DNA of 64,000 nt, from NCBI GenBank assembly GCA_021373185.1, contig JAJFTF010000022.1:29073-93072 (forward strand), given 5' to 3'. A program made the position numbers and the translations under genes. The notes below the pieces were generated by a model that was given only the letters and a program-made list of their open reading frames with translations, was not told the origin of the DNA and searched no databases. Shown here in pieces: positions 1-7,807 of the stretch (position 1 is the stretch's first letter; each line of letters begins with the position of its first letter). Source of the DNA: Betaproteobacteria bacterium. GTDB lineage: Bacteria > Pseudomonadota > Gammaproteobacteria > Burkholderiales > Sulfuricellaceae.

Positions 1-2
1 GC

Positions 3-503
3 TCGGCGACCGACTGGCTGACCCGCCGCCCGGAAGATATGCCCATTATTCGCGGCTGGAATCGCCATCTCGACAAGAAAGCCATGGGTGAAACCATGCC
101 CGACTGGCTGGTGGTGGACTCCCCCGCCGGCATGCATGGCGACAGACTCACCCAAGCATTGAAGCGCACGGAGCGCGTCATCGTGCCGGTGCAACCGTCG
201 GCGTTCGACATGGTCGCAACACAGGATTTTCTTGAAACGCTATGCGCAGAAAAATCGGTGCGCAAGGCAAAAATCGAAGTGGCGATGATCGGCATGCGTG
301 TCGATGCGCGTACCCGCGCGGCATCGGATCTTTCGCTGTTCCTTTACGAAGCGGGCTTCCCGGTGCTGACCATGTTGCGCGATGCGCAAATCTACGTCCA
401 GGCCGCCAGCGAGGGCTTGAGTCTGTTCGACATGGCCGCGTCGCGTGCCGCCAAGGAACTGGAGCAATGGCAACCACTGCTGGACTGGCTGGAACGCGAT
501 TAA
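3..503 (+). CDS. ParA/MinD-like ATPase, 5'-truncated
   Basis: The reading frame is open from the window edge, so the N-terminus with the P-loop lies outside; only about 166 C-terminal residues are visible. The fragment contains a Walker-B-like stretch (WLVVDSPAG), a segment in which the protein chooses between alternatives (VIVPVQPSAFD), and the C-terminal layout of ParA/MinD partition ATPases of the 'division-plane positioning' type. Such proteins dimerise on ATP and position DNA or protein cargo. It is followed after 3 bases by a CYTH-CHAD gene, so the two are probably co-transcribed. The cargo cannot be told from here. The in-frame ATG at 39 is internal, not the start. Confidence 0.75.
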   Translation, partial: SATDWLTRRPEDMPIIRGWNRHLDKKAMGETMPDWLVVDSPAGMHGDRLTQALKRTERVIVPVQPSAFDMVATQDFLETLCAEKSVRKAKIEVAMIGMRVDARTRAASDLSLFLYEAGFPVLTMLRDAQIYVQAASEGLSLFDMAASRAAKELEQWQPLLDWLERD

Positions 504-506
504 CCG

Positions 507-2051
507 ATGGGCACCCCCACCGAAGTCGAACTCAAGCTCCTGATCGACCCAGCCGATATTGCCAAACTGCGGCGCCACCCCCTGCTCAAGACCTTATGCC
601 CAGCCGGGCCGGTGACACGCAAACTTCTCAGCACCTATTTCGATACCGACGATTTTGCCCTGAAGAATCAGGATATCGCCCTGCGCGTACGGCGCGATGG
701 CAGAAGGTGGATACAGACCGTCAAGGCAGGCGGCAGCGTGCAGCTTGGCCTGCACCAGCGCCCCGAATGGGAAGCGCCGGTCGCCGGCAATGCACCGGAC
801 TTCACCAAGATTACCGATCCCGGTCTGGCCCGGCTTTTCGCTGCCGAGAAACTGCGCCAGCGCCTGCACCCGGCGTTCGTCACCGAATTCAGCCGCACCA
901 TCTGGCTGCTGAAAACCGCATCCGGCGACCGGATCGAGATGGCGCTGGATCGCGGCGAAATCCGCGCCGGCCAAGAGCAGTCGCCAATTTCCGAAGTGGA
1001 ACTGGAACTGAAAGCCGGCAGCCCGGCTGCGCTCTTTGAACTGGCGCTGGTGCTGCAGGAAACAGTGCCGCTCTGCACCGAAAATGCCAGCAAGGCCGAG
1101 CGCGGTTATCTCCTGTGCGCACTGCAAACCGCCTCATTCGCAGCCAAGGCCGCGCCATCCGGCGTAACGCGGAAGATGTCGGTGGGCGCGGCATTCCGCG
1201 CCATTGCCTGGAATTGCATCGGTCAGTTGCAGGACAATCAATCCCATTTGCAGCAGAATTACGACCCCGAATACGTTCACCAGATGCGGGTTGCGGTGCG
1301 CCGCCTGCGCTCGGCGCTTGGCCTGTTCGCCACCGCAGCGCCCGGCATTAAAAACACCGCCCTGATCGAGGAATTGCGCTGGCTGGCGGGCCAACTCGGG
1401 GCGGCACGGGACTGGGATGTATTCCTCGCCGAAATATTGCCGCCGGTGGTAGTGGCGCTGCCCCGGGATGAAGAACTGGATTGGCTGCGGCACAGGGCCG
1501 CCAGTCTCCAGGAAGAAGGGCGGGAACAGGCGCGTGCGGCAACGGCCAGCCAGCGCTTCCACAAATTGCTGCTGATGCTCGGCGGCTGGCTGTGGCGCGA
1601 GCCTTGGCGGGAGACCACGACAGAGGAAAAACTGGATCGACCGGTGCCTGATTATGCCAAATCAATGCTGGCGAAGCGCCACCGCCAGTTGCGCCGGCAT
1701 GGCCGCAGCCTTGCTTCATTGACGCTGGAACAACGCCACGCATTACGGATTGCGGCAAAGAAGCTGCGCTATGCCACAGAATTTTTCTCCGACCTTTACT
1801 CTCGCAAGCCGGCAAAACGCTATCTGGAAACACTGATGGATTTGCAGGACGAATTCGGCGCACTCAATGACCGCGCCGTAACCCGGCGCCTGCTGGCGCG
1901 AATCGGCACAGACGATGGCAACGTGTTGCAGAATCGCGCGATTGGCGTAATATTTGGCTGGAATGCCAATGAAATAGCCAATCGACTTGCCGGCATGACC
2001 CAGGCATGGCGTAATTTCAAGCGGCAAAAAATCTTCTGGAAAAAGGGATAA
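507..2051 (+). CDS. CYTH and CHAD domain protein (triphosphatase-like)
   Basis: This 514-residue protein has an N-terminal CYTH domain with the signature ExExK at residues 6-10 (EVELK) and many alternating Arg/Lys/Glu residues on strands, as in inorganic triphosphatases such as E. coli YgiF. The C-terminal half is a CHAD helical domain, with two His-rich basic helices (HQMRVAVRRLRS near residue 255 and HALRIAAKKLRYA near 415). CHAD domains are known to bind polyphosphate and CYTH enzymes to hydrolyse triphosphate. It lies 3 bases upstream of a polyphosphate:AMP phosphotransferase gene, which fits a polyphosphate role. Substrate is inferred from family and context only. Confidence 0.9.
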   Translation: MGTPTEVELKLLIDPADIAKLRRHPLLKTLCPAGPVTRKLLSTYFDTDDFALKNQDIALRVRRDGRRWIQTVKAGGSVQLGLHQRPEWEAPVAGNAPDFTKITDPGLARLFAAEKLRQRLHPAFVTEFSRTIWLLKTASGDRIEMALDRGEIRAGQEQSPISEVELELKAGSPAALFELALVLQETVPLCTENASKAERGYLLCALQTASFAAKAAPSGVTRKMSVGAAFRAIAWNCIGQLQDNQSHLQQNYDPEYVHQMRVAVRRLRSALGLFATAAPGIKNTALIEELRWLAGQLGAARDWDVFLAEILPPVVVALPRDEELDWLRHRAASLQEEGREQARAATASQRFHKLLLMLGGWLWREPWRETTTEEKLDRPVPDYAKSMLAKRHRQLRRHGRSLASLTLEQRHALRIAAKKLRYATEFFSDLYSRKPAKRYLETLMDLQDEFGALNDRAVTRRLLARIGTDDGNVLQNRAIGVIFGWNANEIANRLAGMTQAWRNFKRQKIFWKKG

Positions 2052-2054
2052 CAC

Positions 2055-3560
2055 ATGTTCGAATCGGCAGAACTGGGTCACAAAATCGACAAGGCCACTT
2101 ATGACAAGGAAGTGCCAGCGCTACGCGAAGCGCTGCTCGAGGCGCAGATCGACCTGGCCAATGCACCGGATTTCCAGGTAATCATCCTGGTTGGCGGCGT
2201 CGATGGGGCGGGTCGCGGCGAGACCGTCAACCTGCTGAACGAATGGATGGACCCGCGTTATGTCCAGACACACGGCATGGGCGAGCCCTCCGACGAGGAA
2301 CTGGAGCGACCGATGATGTGGCGCTTCTGGCGCGCCTTGCCGCCCAAGGGCCGGGTCGGCGTATTTCTCGGTTCCTGGTATACCTGGCCGATCCTCAATC
2401 GCGTGTTCGGCAGAACCAAGGTGGCCGATCTCGACCAGAGCCTGGAACGCGCCAAGCGTCTGGAGAAAATGCTGACCGACGAAGGCGCGCTGATTATCAA
2501 GTTCTGGCTGCACCTGTCCAAGGATAAACAGGAACAACGCCTCAAGCTGCTGGAAAAAAACCCCAAGACCCGCTGGCGCGTCACCGAGCGCGACTGGAAG
2601 CATTTCAAGATGTACAACAAATTCCGCTCCGTCCACGAAAGCGTGATCCGCCATACCAGTACCGCCGAAGCGCCATGGATCATCGTCGAAGGCGCGGATG
2701 ACCGCTATCGCAGCCTGACCGTCGGCAAGGTGATCCTCGAAGCGATCCGCAAGCGCCTTGACGATGCACCGAAAAAATCTGGTGAGACGCATGCGCCGAA
2801 ACTCTTGCCCCCAATCGACAACCTGCACCTCCTGAAAACGCTCGACCTGACCCAGAAACTGGAGAAGAAGAAATTCCAGGCAGAACTGGAGAAATACCAG
2901 GGCAAGCTCAATCTGCTGACGCGCCATGACAAATTCAAGGACATTACCGTCATCGTCATGTTCGAGGGCAACGATGCCGCCGGCAAGGGCGGCAGCATCC
3001 GCCGCATCACCGGCGCGCTCGATGCACGCCAATACCAGGTCATCCCGATAGCCGCTCCAACTGAAGAGGAGCGCGCGCAGCCTTATCTGTGGCGCTTCTG
3101 GCGCCACCTGCCGCGTCGCGGACGGGTGGCGATTTTCGACCGCTCATGGTACGGGCGGGTGCTGGTGGAACGGGTCGAAGGCTATTGCCGCGAATCCGAC
3201 TGGATGCGCGCCTATGGCGAGATCATCGATTTCGAAAGCCAGTTAGCGCGACACAATATCGTGGTGGTGAAATTCTGGCTGACCATCAGCAAGGATGAGC
3301 AACTGCGTCGTTTTGAAGACCGCCAGAAAACCGGCTTCAAGCGCTTCAAGATCACCGACGAGGACTGGCGCAACCGCGAGAAATGGGATCAGTACGAACA
3401 GGCAATCTGCGACATGGTGGATCGCACCAGCATTGAAATCGCGCCGTGGACTCTGGTCGAGGCCAACGACAAGAATTTTGCCCGCATCAAGATATTGAAA
3501 ACGCTGTGCGAGAGGATCGATGGGGCGTTAAAAAGCAGTGAGTGCGCGAAGCTGAAATAG
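2055..3560 (+). CDS. pap: polyphosphate:AMP phosphotransferase (two-domain PPK2)
   Basis: This 501-residue protein consists of two fused PPK2 kinase domains, the length and layout of class II PPK2 enzymes, which make ADP from AMP and polyphosphate. The C-terminal domain has an intact P-loop (GNDAAGKGG, near residues 305-313) and the DRSWYGR motif near 362. In the N-terminal domain the P-loop reads GVDGAGRGE, with Arg for Lys, and the second motif reads LGSWYTW without the Asp-Arg, so this half is probably structural. It starts 3 bases after the CYTH-CHAD stop codon, and the two genes form a likely polyphosphate operon. Confidence 0.93.
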   Translation: MFESAELGHKIDKATYDKEVPALREALLEAQIDLANAPDFQVIILVGGVDGAGRGETVNLLNEWMDPRYVQTHGMGEPSDEELERPMMWRFWRALPPKGRVGVFLGSWYTWPILNRVFGRTKVADLDQSLERAKRLEKMLTDEGALIIKFWLHLSKDKQEQRLKLLEKNPKTRWRVTERDWKHFKMYNKFRSVHESVIRHTSTAEAPWIIVEGADDRYRSLTVGKVILEAIRKRLDDAPKKSGETHAPKLLPPIDNLHLLKTLDLTQKLEKKKFQAELEKYQGKLNLLTRHDKFKDITVIVMFEGNDAAGKGGSIRRITGALDARQYQVIPIAAPTEEERAQPYLWRFWRHLPRRGRVAIFDRSWYGRVLVERVEGYCRESDWMRAYGEIIDFESQLARHNIVVVKFWLTISKDEQLRRFEDRQKTGFKRFKITDEDWRNREKWDQYEQAICDMVDRTSIEIAPWTLVEANDKNFARIKILKTLCERIDGALKSSECAKLK

Positions 3561-3563
3561 CCG

Positions 3564-3989
3564 CTACTGCTTGTTGACGACAAAGAGTATTTGCCGCTGC
3601 ACGCCATCCAGTTCCAATGTCATTATCCAGCGACTGGCGCCGCTGACGCACACCGGCAGCACGATGTTCCCATGCCAGGCGCCGTCTGTGCCGCGTTGCA
3701 AGGTATAACGGTTGCGCCCCATGTTCATGTCCTGCATGGCGAAATCGGCTGCAACCTGGCTGGCATCGGGTGCTTTCACCAGCAATTCAAACGGCTTGAG
3801 GGGCAATGGAGCGGACATGAACCGGACTTCTGCCGCCCCTTTCGAAAACGGCACCTGGCAACCCTTTAGCGGATCCGCGCATGGCACTGCCAGTACCGGT
3901 TCGCCATTACCGCCGCCGATAAGACGGGGCAAGACCAACGCCAGCACTACCGGTAGCAGCAACAACAAAAATGGCCAGAATTTTTTCAT
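3564..3989 (-). CDS. membrane-anchored periplasmic protein, YtkA/FixH-like fold possible
   Basis: A 141-residue protein with a basic N-terminus and one hydrophobic segment (about residues 5-24), then a soluble domain with Cys37, Cys44 and a Cys in LPVCVSG near 113. The middle contains MQDMNMG followed by NRY, a Met-rich pattern that recalls small periplasmic proteins with a YtkA/FixH-like beta-sandwich, some linked to copper or cytochrome oxidase assembly; that link is an inference. It converges with the PPK2 gene (3 bases apart) and shares no obvious operon. No strong ribosome binding site precedes the ATG. Confidence 0.7.
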   Translation of the reverse strand: MKKFWPFLLLLLPVVLALVLPRLIGGGNGEPVLAVPCADPLKGCQVPFSKGAAEVRFMSAPLPLKPFELLVKAPDASQVAADFAMQDMNMGRNRYTLQRGTDGAWHGNIVLPVCVSGASRWIMTLELDGVQRQILFVVNKQ

Positions 3990-4033
3990 CGGTTAATTCG
4001 TCCAAAAAAAACAGCGGGCTTTATGCTAAGAAA

Positions 4034-4966
4034 TCACCATGCGCCACGCAGCATAGCGATTCCATGTGCGCCGTGCTGCCGCGCCTCATCTAGGTCGGCA
4101 GCGGAAACGCCGCCCAGCGCATAGATCGGCATGGGCCTGTTTGCCGCGAGTTGGGCAAAGCGTTCCCAGCCCAGCACCGGCGCACCGGGATGGCTCTGGG
4201 TCGGCTTCACCGGGGACAGCACCGCAAAATCCAGATCCAGCGTAGCGGCCCGTTCCAGTTCGGCCTGGTCGTGGCAGGATGCACCCACCAGATCGAATTC
4301 CGGCTTGGTGATTAAAGCCAGCAATTGTGCCGAAGCCAACTGCACGCCATCCGCCCCCACCGCCCGCGCCAGTTCAACATCGCTGTTGATCACCACGCGC
4401 GCGCCATGTAAATGCGCCCGCCGCACCACCTCTGCGGCAAACGCCAGCAAAGCGGCTTTCTCCATGGCCTTCTCGCGAACCTGAACCAGTTTGATGCCGG
4501 CTTGCAGCGCGACGTCCAGCTTCGCCAGGAATGGCTCCACACCAAGCTCGGCAGCACGAGTGATCGCATACACCGGAGGCAGGTTGAGCGAGCGCAGGAT
4601 CGGCCCGTTGGCCGGCAACAACGGCGTCACCGCCACTGCATCGGGGTATTGCCAGGACAAGCGTTGCGCCTCTTTGCCGTGCGGCTCTCCATGCCAGCCC
4701 ATCACCCGGAAAAAATGCAGCCTTACCGTCGTATGAGGATAAGCAAAGACGCGGGTCAACCAAGGATAGGCGGCTTCCACCTCAATGCCGAGTTCTTCGT
4801 GCAATTCACGCACCAGTGCGTGATAAGGCGTTTCGCCCATCTCGATCTTGCCGCCGGGAAATTCCCACCAGCCGGCATAAGGTTTGCCGGCTGGCCGCTC
4901 TGCCAGCAAGAACTCGCCATCGGGGCACTGCACCACCGCAGCGGCAACTTCCAGTATCGCCGTCAT
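4034..4966 (-). CDS. Nudix hydrolase fused to a ThiE/TenI-like domain
   Basis: A 310-residue fusion. Residues 1-130 are a MutT-type Nudix domain with the Nudix box G-x5-E-x7-REL-x-EELGIEV near residues 38-60, as in 8-oxo-dGTP diphosphatases that clean the nucleotide pool. Residues about 130-310 are a TIM-barrel related to thiamine-phosphate synthase (VREK, GADGVQLAS, YALGGVSAADL). Compared with ThiE the usual His in GVHLG is Gln, so thiamine synthesis by this half is doubtful. The same fusion is widespread in beta- and gammaproteobacteria. It lies 3 bases downstream of argJ, in the same direction. Confidence 0.9.
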   Translation of the reverse strand: MTAILEVAAAVVQCPDGEFLLAERPAGKPYAGWWEFPGGKIEMGETPYHALVRELHEELGIEVEAAYPWLTRVFAYPHTTVRLHFFRVMGWHGEPHGKEAQRLSWQYPDAVAVTPLLPANGPILRSLNLPPVYAITRAAELGVEPFLAKLDVALQAGIKLVQVREKAMEKAALLAFAAEVVRRAHLHGARVVINSDVELARAVGADGVQLASAQLLALITKPEFDLVGASCHDQAELERAATLDLDFAVLSPVKPTQSHPGAPVLGWERFAQLAANRPMPIYALGGVSAADLDEARQHGAHGIAMLRGAW

Positions 4967-4969
4967 AAC

Positions 4970-6199
4970 CTAGCTGCGATACTCGGCATTGATCTTGACA
5001 TAATCGTAGGAGAAATCGCAGGTCCACACCGTGGCTGCCGCTGAACCGCGACCAAGTACGACCCGCACGGTAATTTCAGCTTCCTTCATCACCCGCTGGC
5101 CGTCCTGTTCCTGGTAACTGGCGGCACGACCGCCATGCTCGGCCACCAGCACATCTCCCAGATACAACTTGATCTTTTCGACATCAAGGTCGGCGATGCC
5201 GGCATAGCCGATAGCCGCAAGGATTCGCCCGAGGTTGGGGTCGGAAGCGAAGAACGCAGTCTTGACCAGCGGCGAATGGGCGATGGCATAAGCCACCAGC
5301 CGGCATTCCGCCTCGGCAGCGCCGCCTTCGACAGCGATGGTCATGAATTTGGTCGCGCCCTCACCATCACGCACAATGGCCTGCGCCAGCGTCCGTGCCA
5401 CGTCGGTGACGGCATCGCGCAAGGCGAGGTAGTGAGCGCTGGAAGCATCGGCGATTTCCGCCACGCCAGCCTCGCCGGTTGCGATCAGCATGAAGGAATC
5501 GTTGGTGGAGGTATCGCCGTCCACGGTAATGCAGTTGAAAGAGCGGTCGGCAGCATGGCGCACCAGCGTCTCCAGAACGGGCTGGCTCACGACCGCGTCG
5601 GTGGCGACATAGCCGAGCATGGTCGCCATGTTGGGATGGATCATGCCGGAGCCCTTGGCGATGCCGGTGATGGTCACCGTTGCGCCATCCAGGGTGATCT
5701 GCTTCGACACCGCCTTGGACACCAGATCGGTGGTCATGATCGCCTGTGCGGCGTCGAACCAGTTGGCCGCCTTCAAACCCGCCACCGCCGCAGGCAAACC
5801 GGCGACGATCCGGTCTAGCGGCAACGGCTCCAGAATCACGCCAGTGGAGAACGGCAGCACCTGCTCTGCATCGCAATCCAGCAATTTCGCCGCTTCGATA
5901 CAGGTACTGCGGGCACGATTCATGCCGTCTTCGCCCGTCCCTGCATTAGCATTGCCGGTATTCACGACCAGCGCCCGGATGCCTTTCGCCGCCGCCAGAT
6001 GCGCTTTGCACAATGTCACCGGCGCAGCGCAGAAACGGTTCAGGGTAAACACACCGGCCACGCGCGCCTTGTCGCCCAGGCGCATGACCAATAGGTCTTT
6101 GCGACCGGCTTTCTTGATGCCGGCTTCGGCGATGCCGAGGACGATGCCTTTTACCGGCAGCAGTTGGTCGGGATTGGGGGGAGTAAGGTTGACGGGCAT
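4970..6199 (-). CDS. argJ: bifunctional glutamate N-acetyltransferase / amino-acid acetyltransferase
   Basis: This 409-residue protein is ArgJ, which moves acetyl from N-acetylornithine to glutamate and can also make acetylglutamate from acetyl-CoA, in the cyclic arginine pathway. The self-cleavage site is clear: [14 protein letters not shown] places the nucleophile at Thr193, cut after Ala192 to give alpha and beta chains. NTGNANAGTG near residues 80-89 is the other family hallmark. It lies downstream of secA and the AT-rich islet and upstream of the Nudix-ThiE fusion, which it probably shares a transcript with. Confidence 0.97.
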   Translation of the reverse strand: MPVNLTPPNPDQLLPVKGIVLGIAEAGIKKAGRKDLLVMRLGDKARVAGVFTLNRFCAAPVTLCKAHLAAAKGIRALVVNTGNANAGTGEDGMNRARSTCIEAAKLLDCDAEQVLPFSTGVILEPLPLDRIVAGLPAAVAGLKAANWFDAAQAIMTTDLVSKAVSKQITLDGATVTITGIAKGSGMIHPNMATMLGYVATDAVVSQPVLETLVRHAADRSFNCITVDGDTSTNDSFMLIATGEAGVAEIADASSAHYLALRDAVTDVARTLAQAIVRDGEGATKFMTIAVEGGAAEAECRLVAYAIAHSPLVKTAFFASDPNLGRILAAIGYAGIADLDVEKIKLYLGDVLVAEHGGRAASYQEQDGQRVMKEAEITVRVVLGRGSAAATVWTCDFSYDYVKINAEYRS

Positions 6200-6553
6200 T
6201 AAATATCCTAAATAATTATCGGCAAGGGATTTATATTAAACCAATTTAATAGATTCCATTGATCGCTACCGAAATGTAGGTGAGGCTTGAGACGCATTTA
6301 CACGACATGACATCGGAGTCAGTAGGTTTTCGCCTGACCATACACGACATTCCAGCCAAAGCACGAAATGACAATGCAATTAAAACAACCAAGCAACTCA
6401 CTACAGCCTTCGCATCGCTATGAGATATAAATATATGGGAATATTACGCTGACAAAACTAGTGTGGGTGAAACATAGAATAGAAACAGATAAAATTTTCA
6501 TCAAATACTTGACGCATAATGCGCATGAATCCATGTTAATTTACGCCATAAAC
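6200..6553. other. AT-rich intergenic stretch, no gene seen
   Basis: About 350 bases between argJ and the two-TM protein gene. Base composition drops clearly compared with the flanking housekeeping genes (many A/T runs, for example around 6410-6540). No open frame of gene-like composition, tRNA or terminator hairpin stands out. It is the left part of the AT-rich islet that runs to about 7800. Confidence 0.5.
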
Positions 6554-7372
6554 TCAAAGAGCTTGCGCCCCAGCAGCAGATCCCACCCACCGCCTTTTAA
6601 AGGAATCTCGAAAAGGGAAAATCAATGAATTATGAGCCCCGTCTGCAAAAAGAGCGTAAACGGGCGTATCGTCGACATGCTTATTCGGATGGTAATATTG
6701 CAACCACAAAAAGCTATTGGTCTGTATCATTTTCCAAATAGGTGTTCGCTTGTATAAGCGGACTTCGATAGATTTACCTTTACCCTTTAAATCTTTACAA
6801 AATTTCAACGAATCCAACACCTGCTCTCGATAATTTTGTTCATTAATATTGAGGGCTGTTGCGCGATTTTTAAATGCCTGAGTATTTGGGTCAAGCAATA
6901 GAATATTGATGTTACCCGCGTAACGTTTAAGCACATCATGAAGTGGTGCGCCAGGCTTCCCAAATGTATCCCATCCTGTTAATCCCAGTATGCACAACTC
7001 AACTGGATTCTCACTTTCAATAGCTGTAGCACAACTTTTCCAATCATCTGCTTTCAGAGTTCTATCATCATCATGCCAATGAAAACCTCTAACTCCAGTG
7101 TGTTCGATAATTTCTGTCAGTCGCCCAATTTCCTTTTTGCCGCGATACCACATAAAGGAAATTACACAAGTTACACCAACTGTAAACCAGAAAAGGAAAA
7201 AGCGAACAGGATGTACAGCAGCATATTGCTTCAAACCAAAACCAGAATATATCGATACAATATATCCTGCAATCGGCACCAATATGACATAGAACAAGGC
7301 ATGAGCTAAAACATGTTCGACGACATGATTTAGCAATTGTCGCAAGTCTCTAGATTTCTTTATATCAGCCAT
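6554..7372 (-). CDS. two-TM protein with cytosolic alpha/beta domain, PLD-like fold possible
   Basis: A 272-residue protein I cannot assign to a named family. Two hydrophobic helices lie at about residues 24-44 and 57-76, followed by a soluble domain of about 190 residues. Its strand pattern (ELCILGLTGWDTF, INILLLDP, IEVRLYKRTPIW, then a Trp-rich FLWLQYYHP segment and PVYALF) recalls catalytically dead phospholipase-D-like or sensor domains found with membrane effectors; there is no HKD motif. The gene is AT-rich compared with argJ and secA, suggesting transfer. No Shine-Dalgarno sequence precedes the ATG; instead a terminator-like hairpin ends 14 bases upstream. The small membrane protein at 7427-7630 precedes it in the same direction. 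Confidence 0.65.
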   Translation of the reverse strand: MADIKKSRDLRQLLNHVVEHVLAHALFYVILVPIAGYIVSIYSGFGLKQYAAVHPVRFFLFWFTVGVTCVISFMWYRGKKEIGRLTEIIEHTGVRGFHWHDDDRTLKADDWKSCATAIESENPVELCILGLTGWDTFGKPGAPLHDVLKRYAGNINILLLDPNTQAFKNRATALNINEQNYREQVLDSLKFCKDLKGKGKSIEVRLYKRTPIWKMIQTNSFLWLQYYHPNKHVDDTPVYALFADGAHNSLIFPFRDSFKRRWVGSAAGAQAL

Positions 7373-7374
7373 TT

Positions 7375-7403
7375 TTAAAAACTAAAGCCCGCATTAAGCG
7401 GGC
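7375..7403 (-). terminator. hairpin with T-run between the two islet genes
   Basis: On the minus strand a 6-bp GC stem (GCCCGC/GCGGGC, 7387-7403, loop of 5) is followed by a T-rich tract, as in an intrinsic terminator. It sits just after the small membrane gene and immediately before the ATG of the two-TM gene, so it may end the short transcript and attenuate the second gene. Confidence 0.6.
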
Positions 7404-7426
7404 AAGTGGGGTGCAGCAGAAGGCAT

Positions 7427-7630
7427 TTATTCGTTAGCAGAACTAGCCACATGATCAGGCGAGATAATGGACGGCGCTGGCACAAGATTTGAAGGCTCAT
7501 ACATCAAGGTCTGTTTGCTAATTTTCGATCTAACACGATCAGTAACAAGCTTATCTATTGCAGGTATGGCAAATTCGTTAGCTGCAAATGCCATAATTAG
7601 AGCCGCGCCTCCTACTATAAAAAATTCCAT
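7427..7630 (-). CDS. small single-pass membrane protein, unknown function
   Basis: A 67-residue protein starting MEFFIVGG, chosen because a good ribosome binding site (GGGGAGAAG) lies 2-9 bases before that ATG; an in-frame ATG 27 bases further upstream (7657) has none. Residues about 3-22 form one hydrophobic helix, followed by a charged segment (DKLVTDRVRSK) and a polar tail. It lies in the AT-rich islet, 54 bases upstream of the two-TM protein gene and in the same direction. I do not recognise the family. A small membrane partner, immunity-like or regulatory protein for the next gene would all fit, but nothing in the sequence decides. Confidence 0.55.
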   Translation of the reverse strand: MEFFIVGGAALIMAFAANEFAIPAIDKLVTDRVRSKISKQTLMYEPSNLVPAPSIISPDHVASSANE

Positions 7631-7807
7631 GACTTCTCCCCAATGATTACCAGACATCCAAAATCAAAACAATATTAATAAATACCATTTCGACTTCGTT
7701 CACTATAACTTAAGCTCGACGTAAAAAATAGTTAATTACGGCACGTTTAAATGTATCAAGCAGAACATATCCTATGTTGCAATTTTCAGAATAGCCAATA
7801 CAGATCA

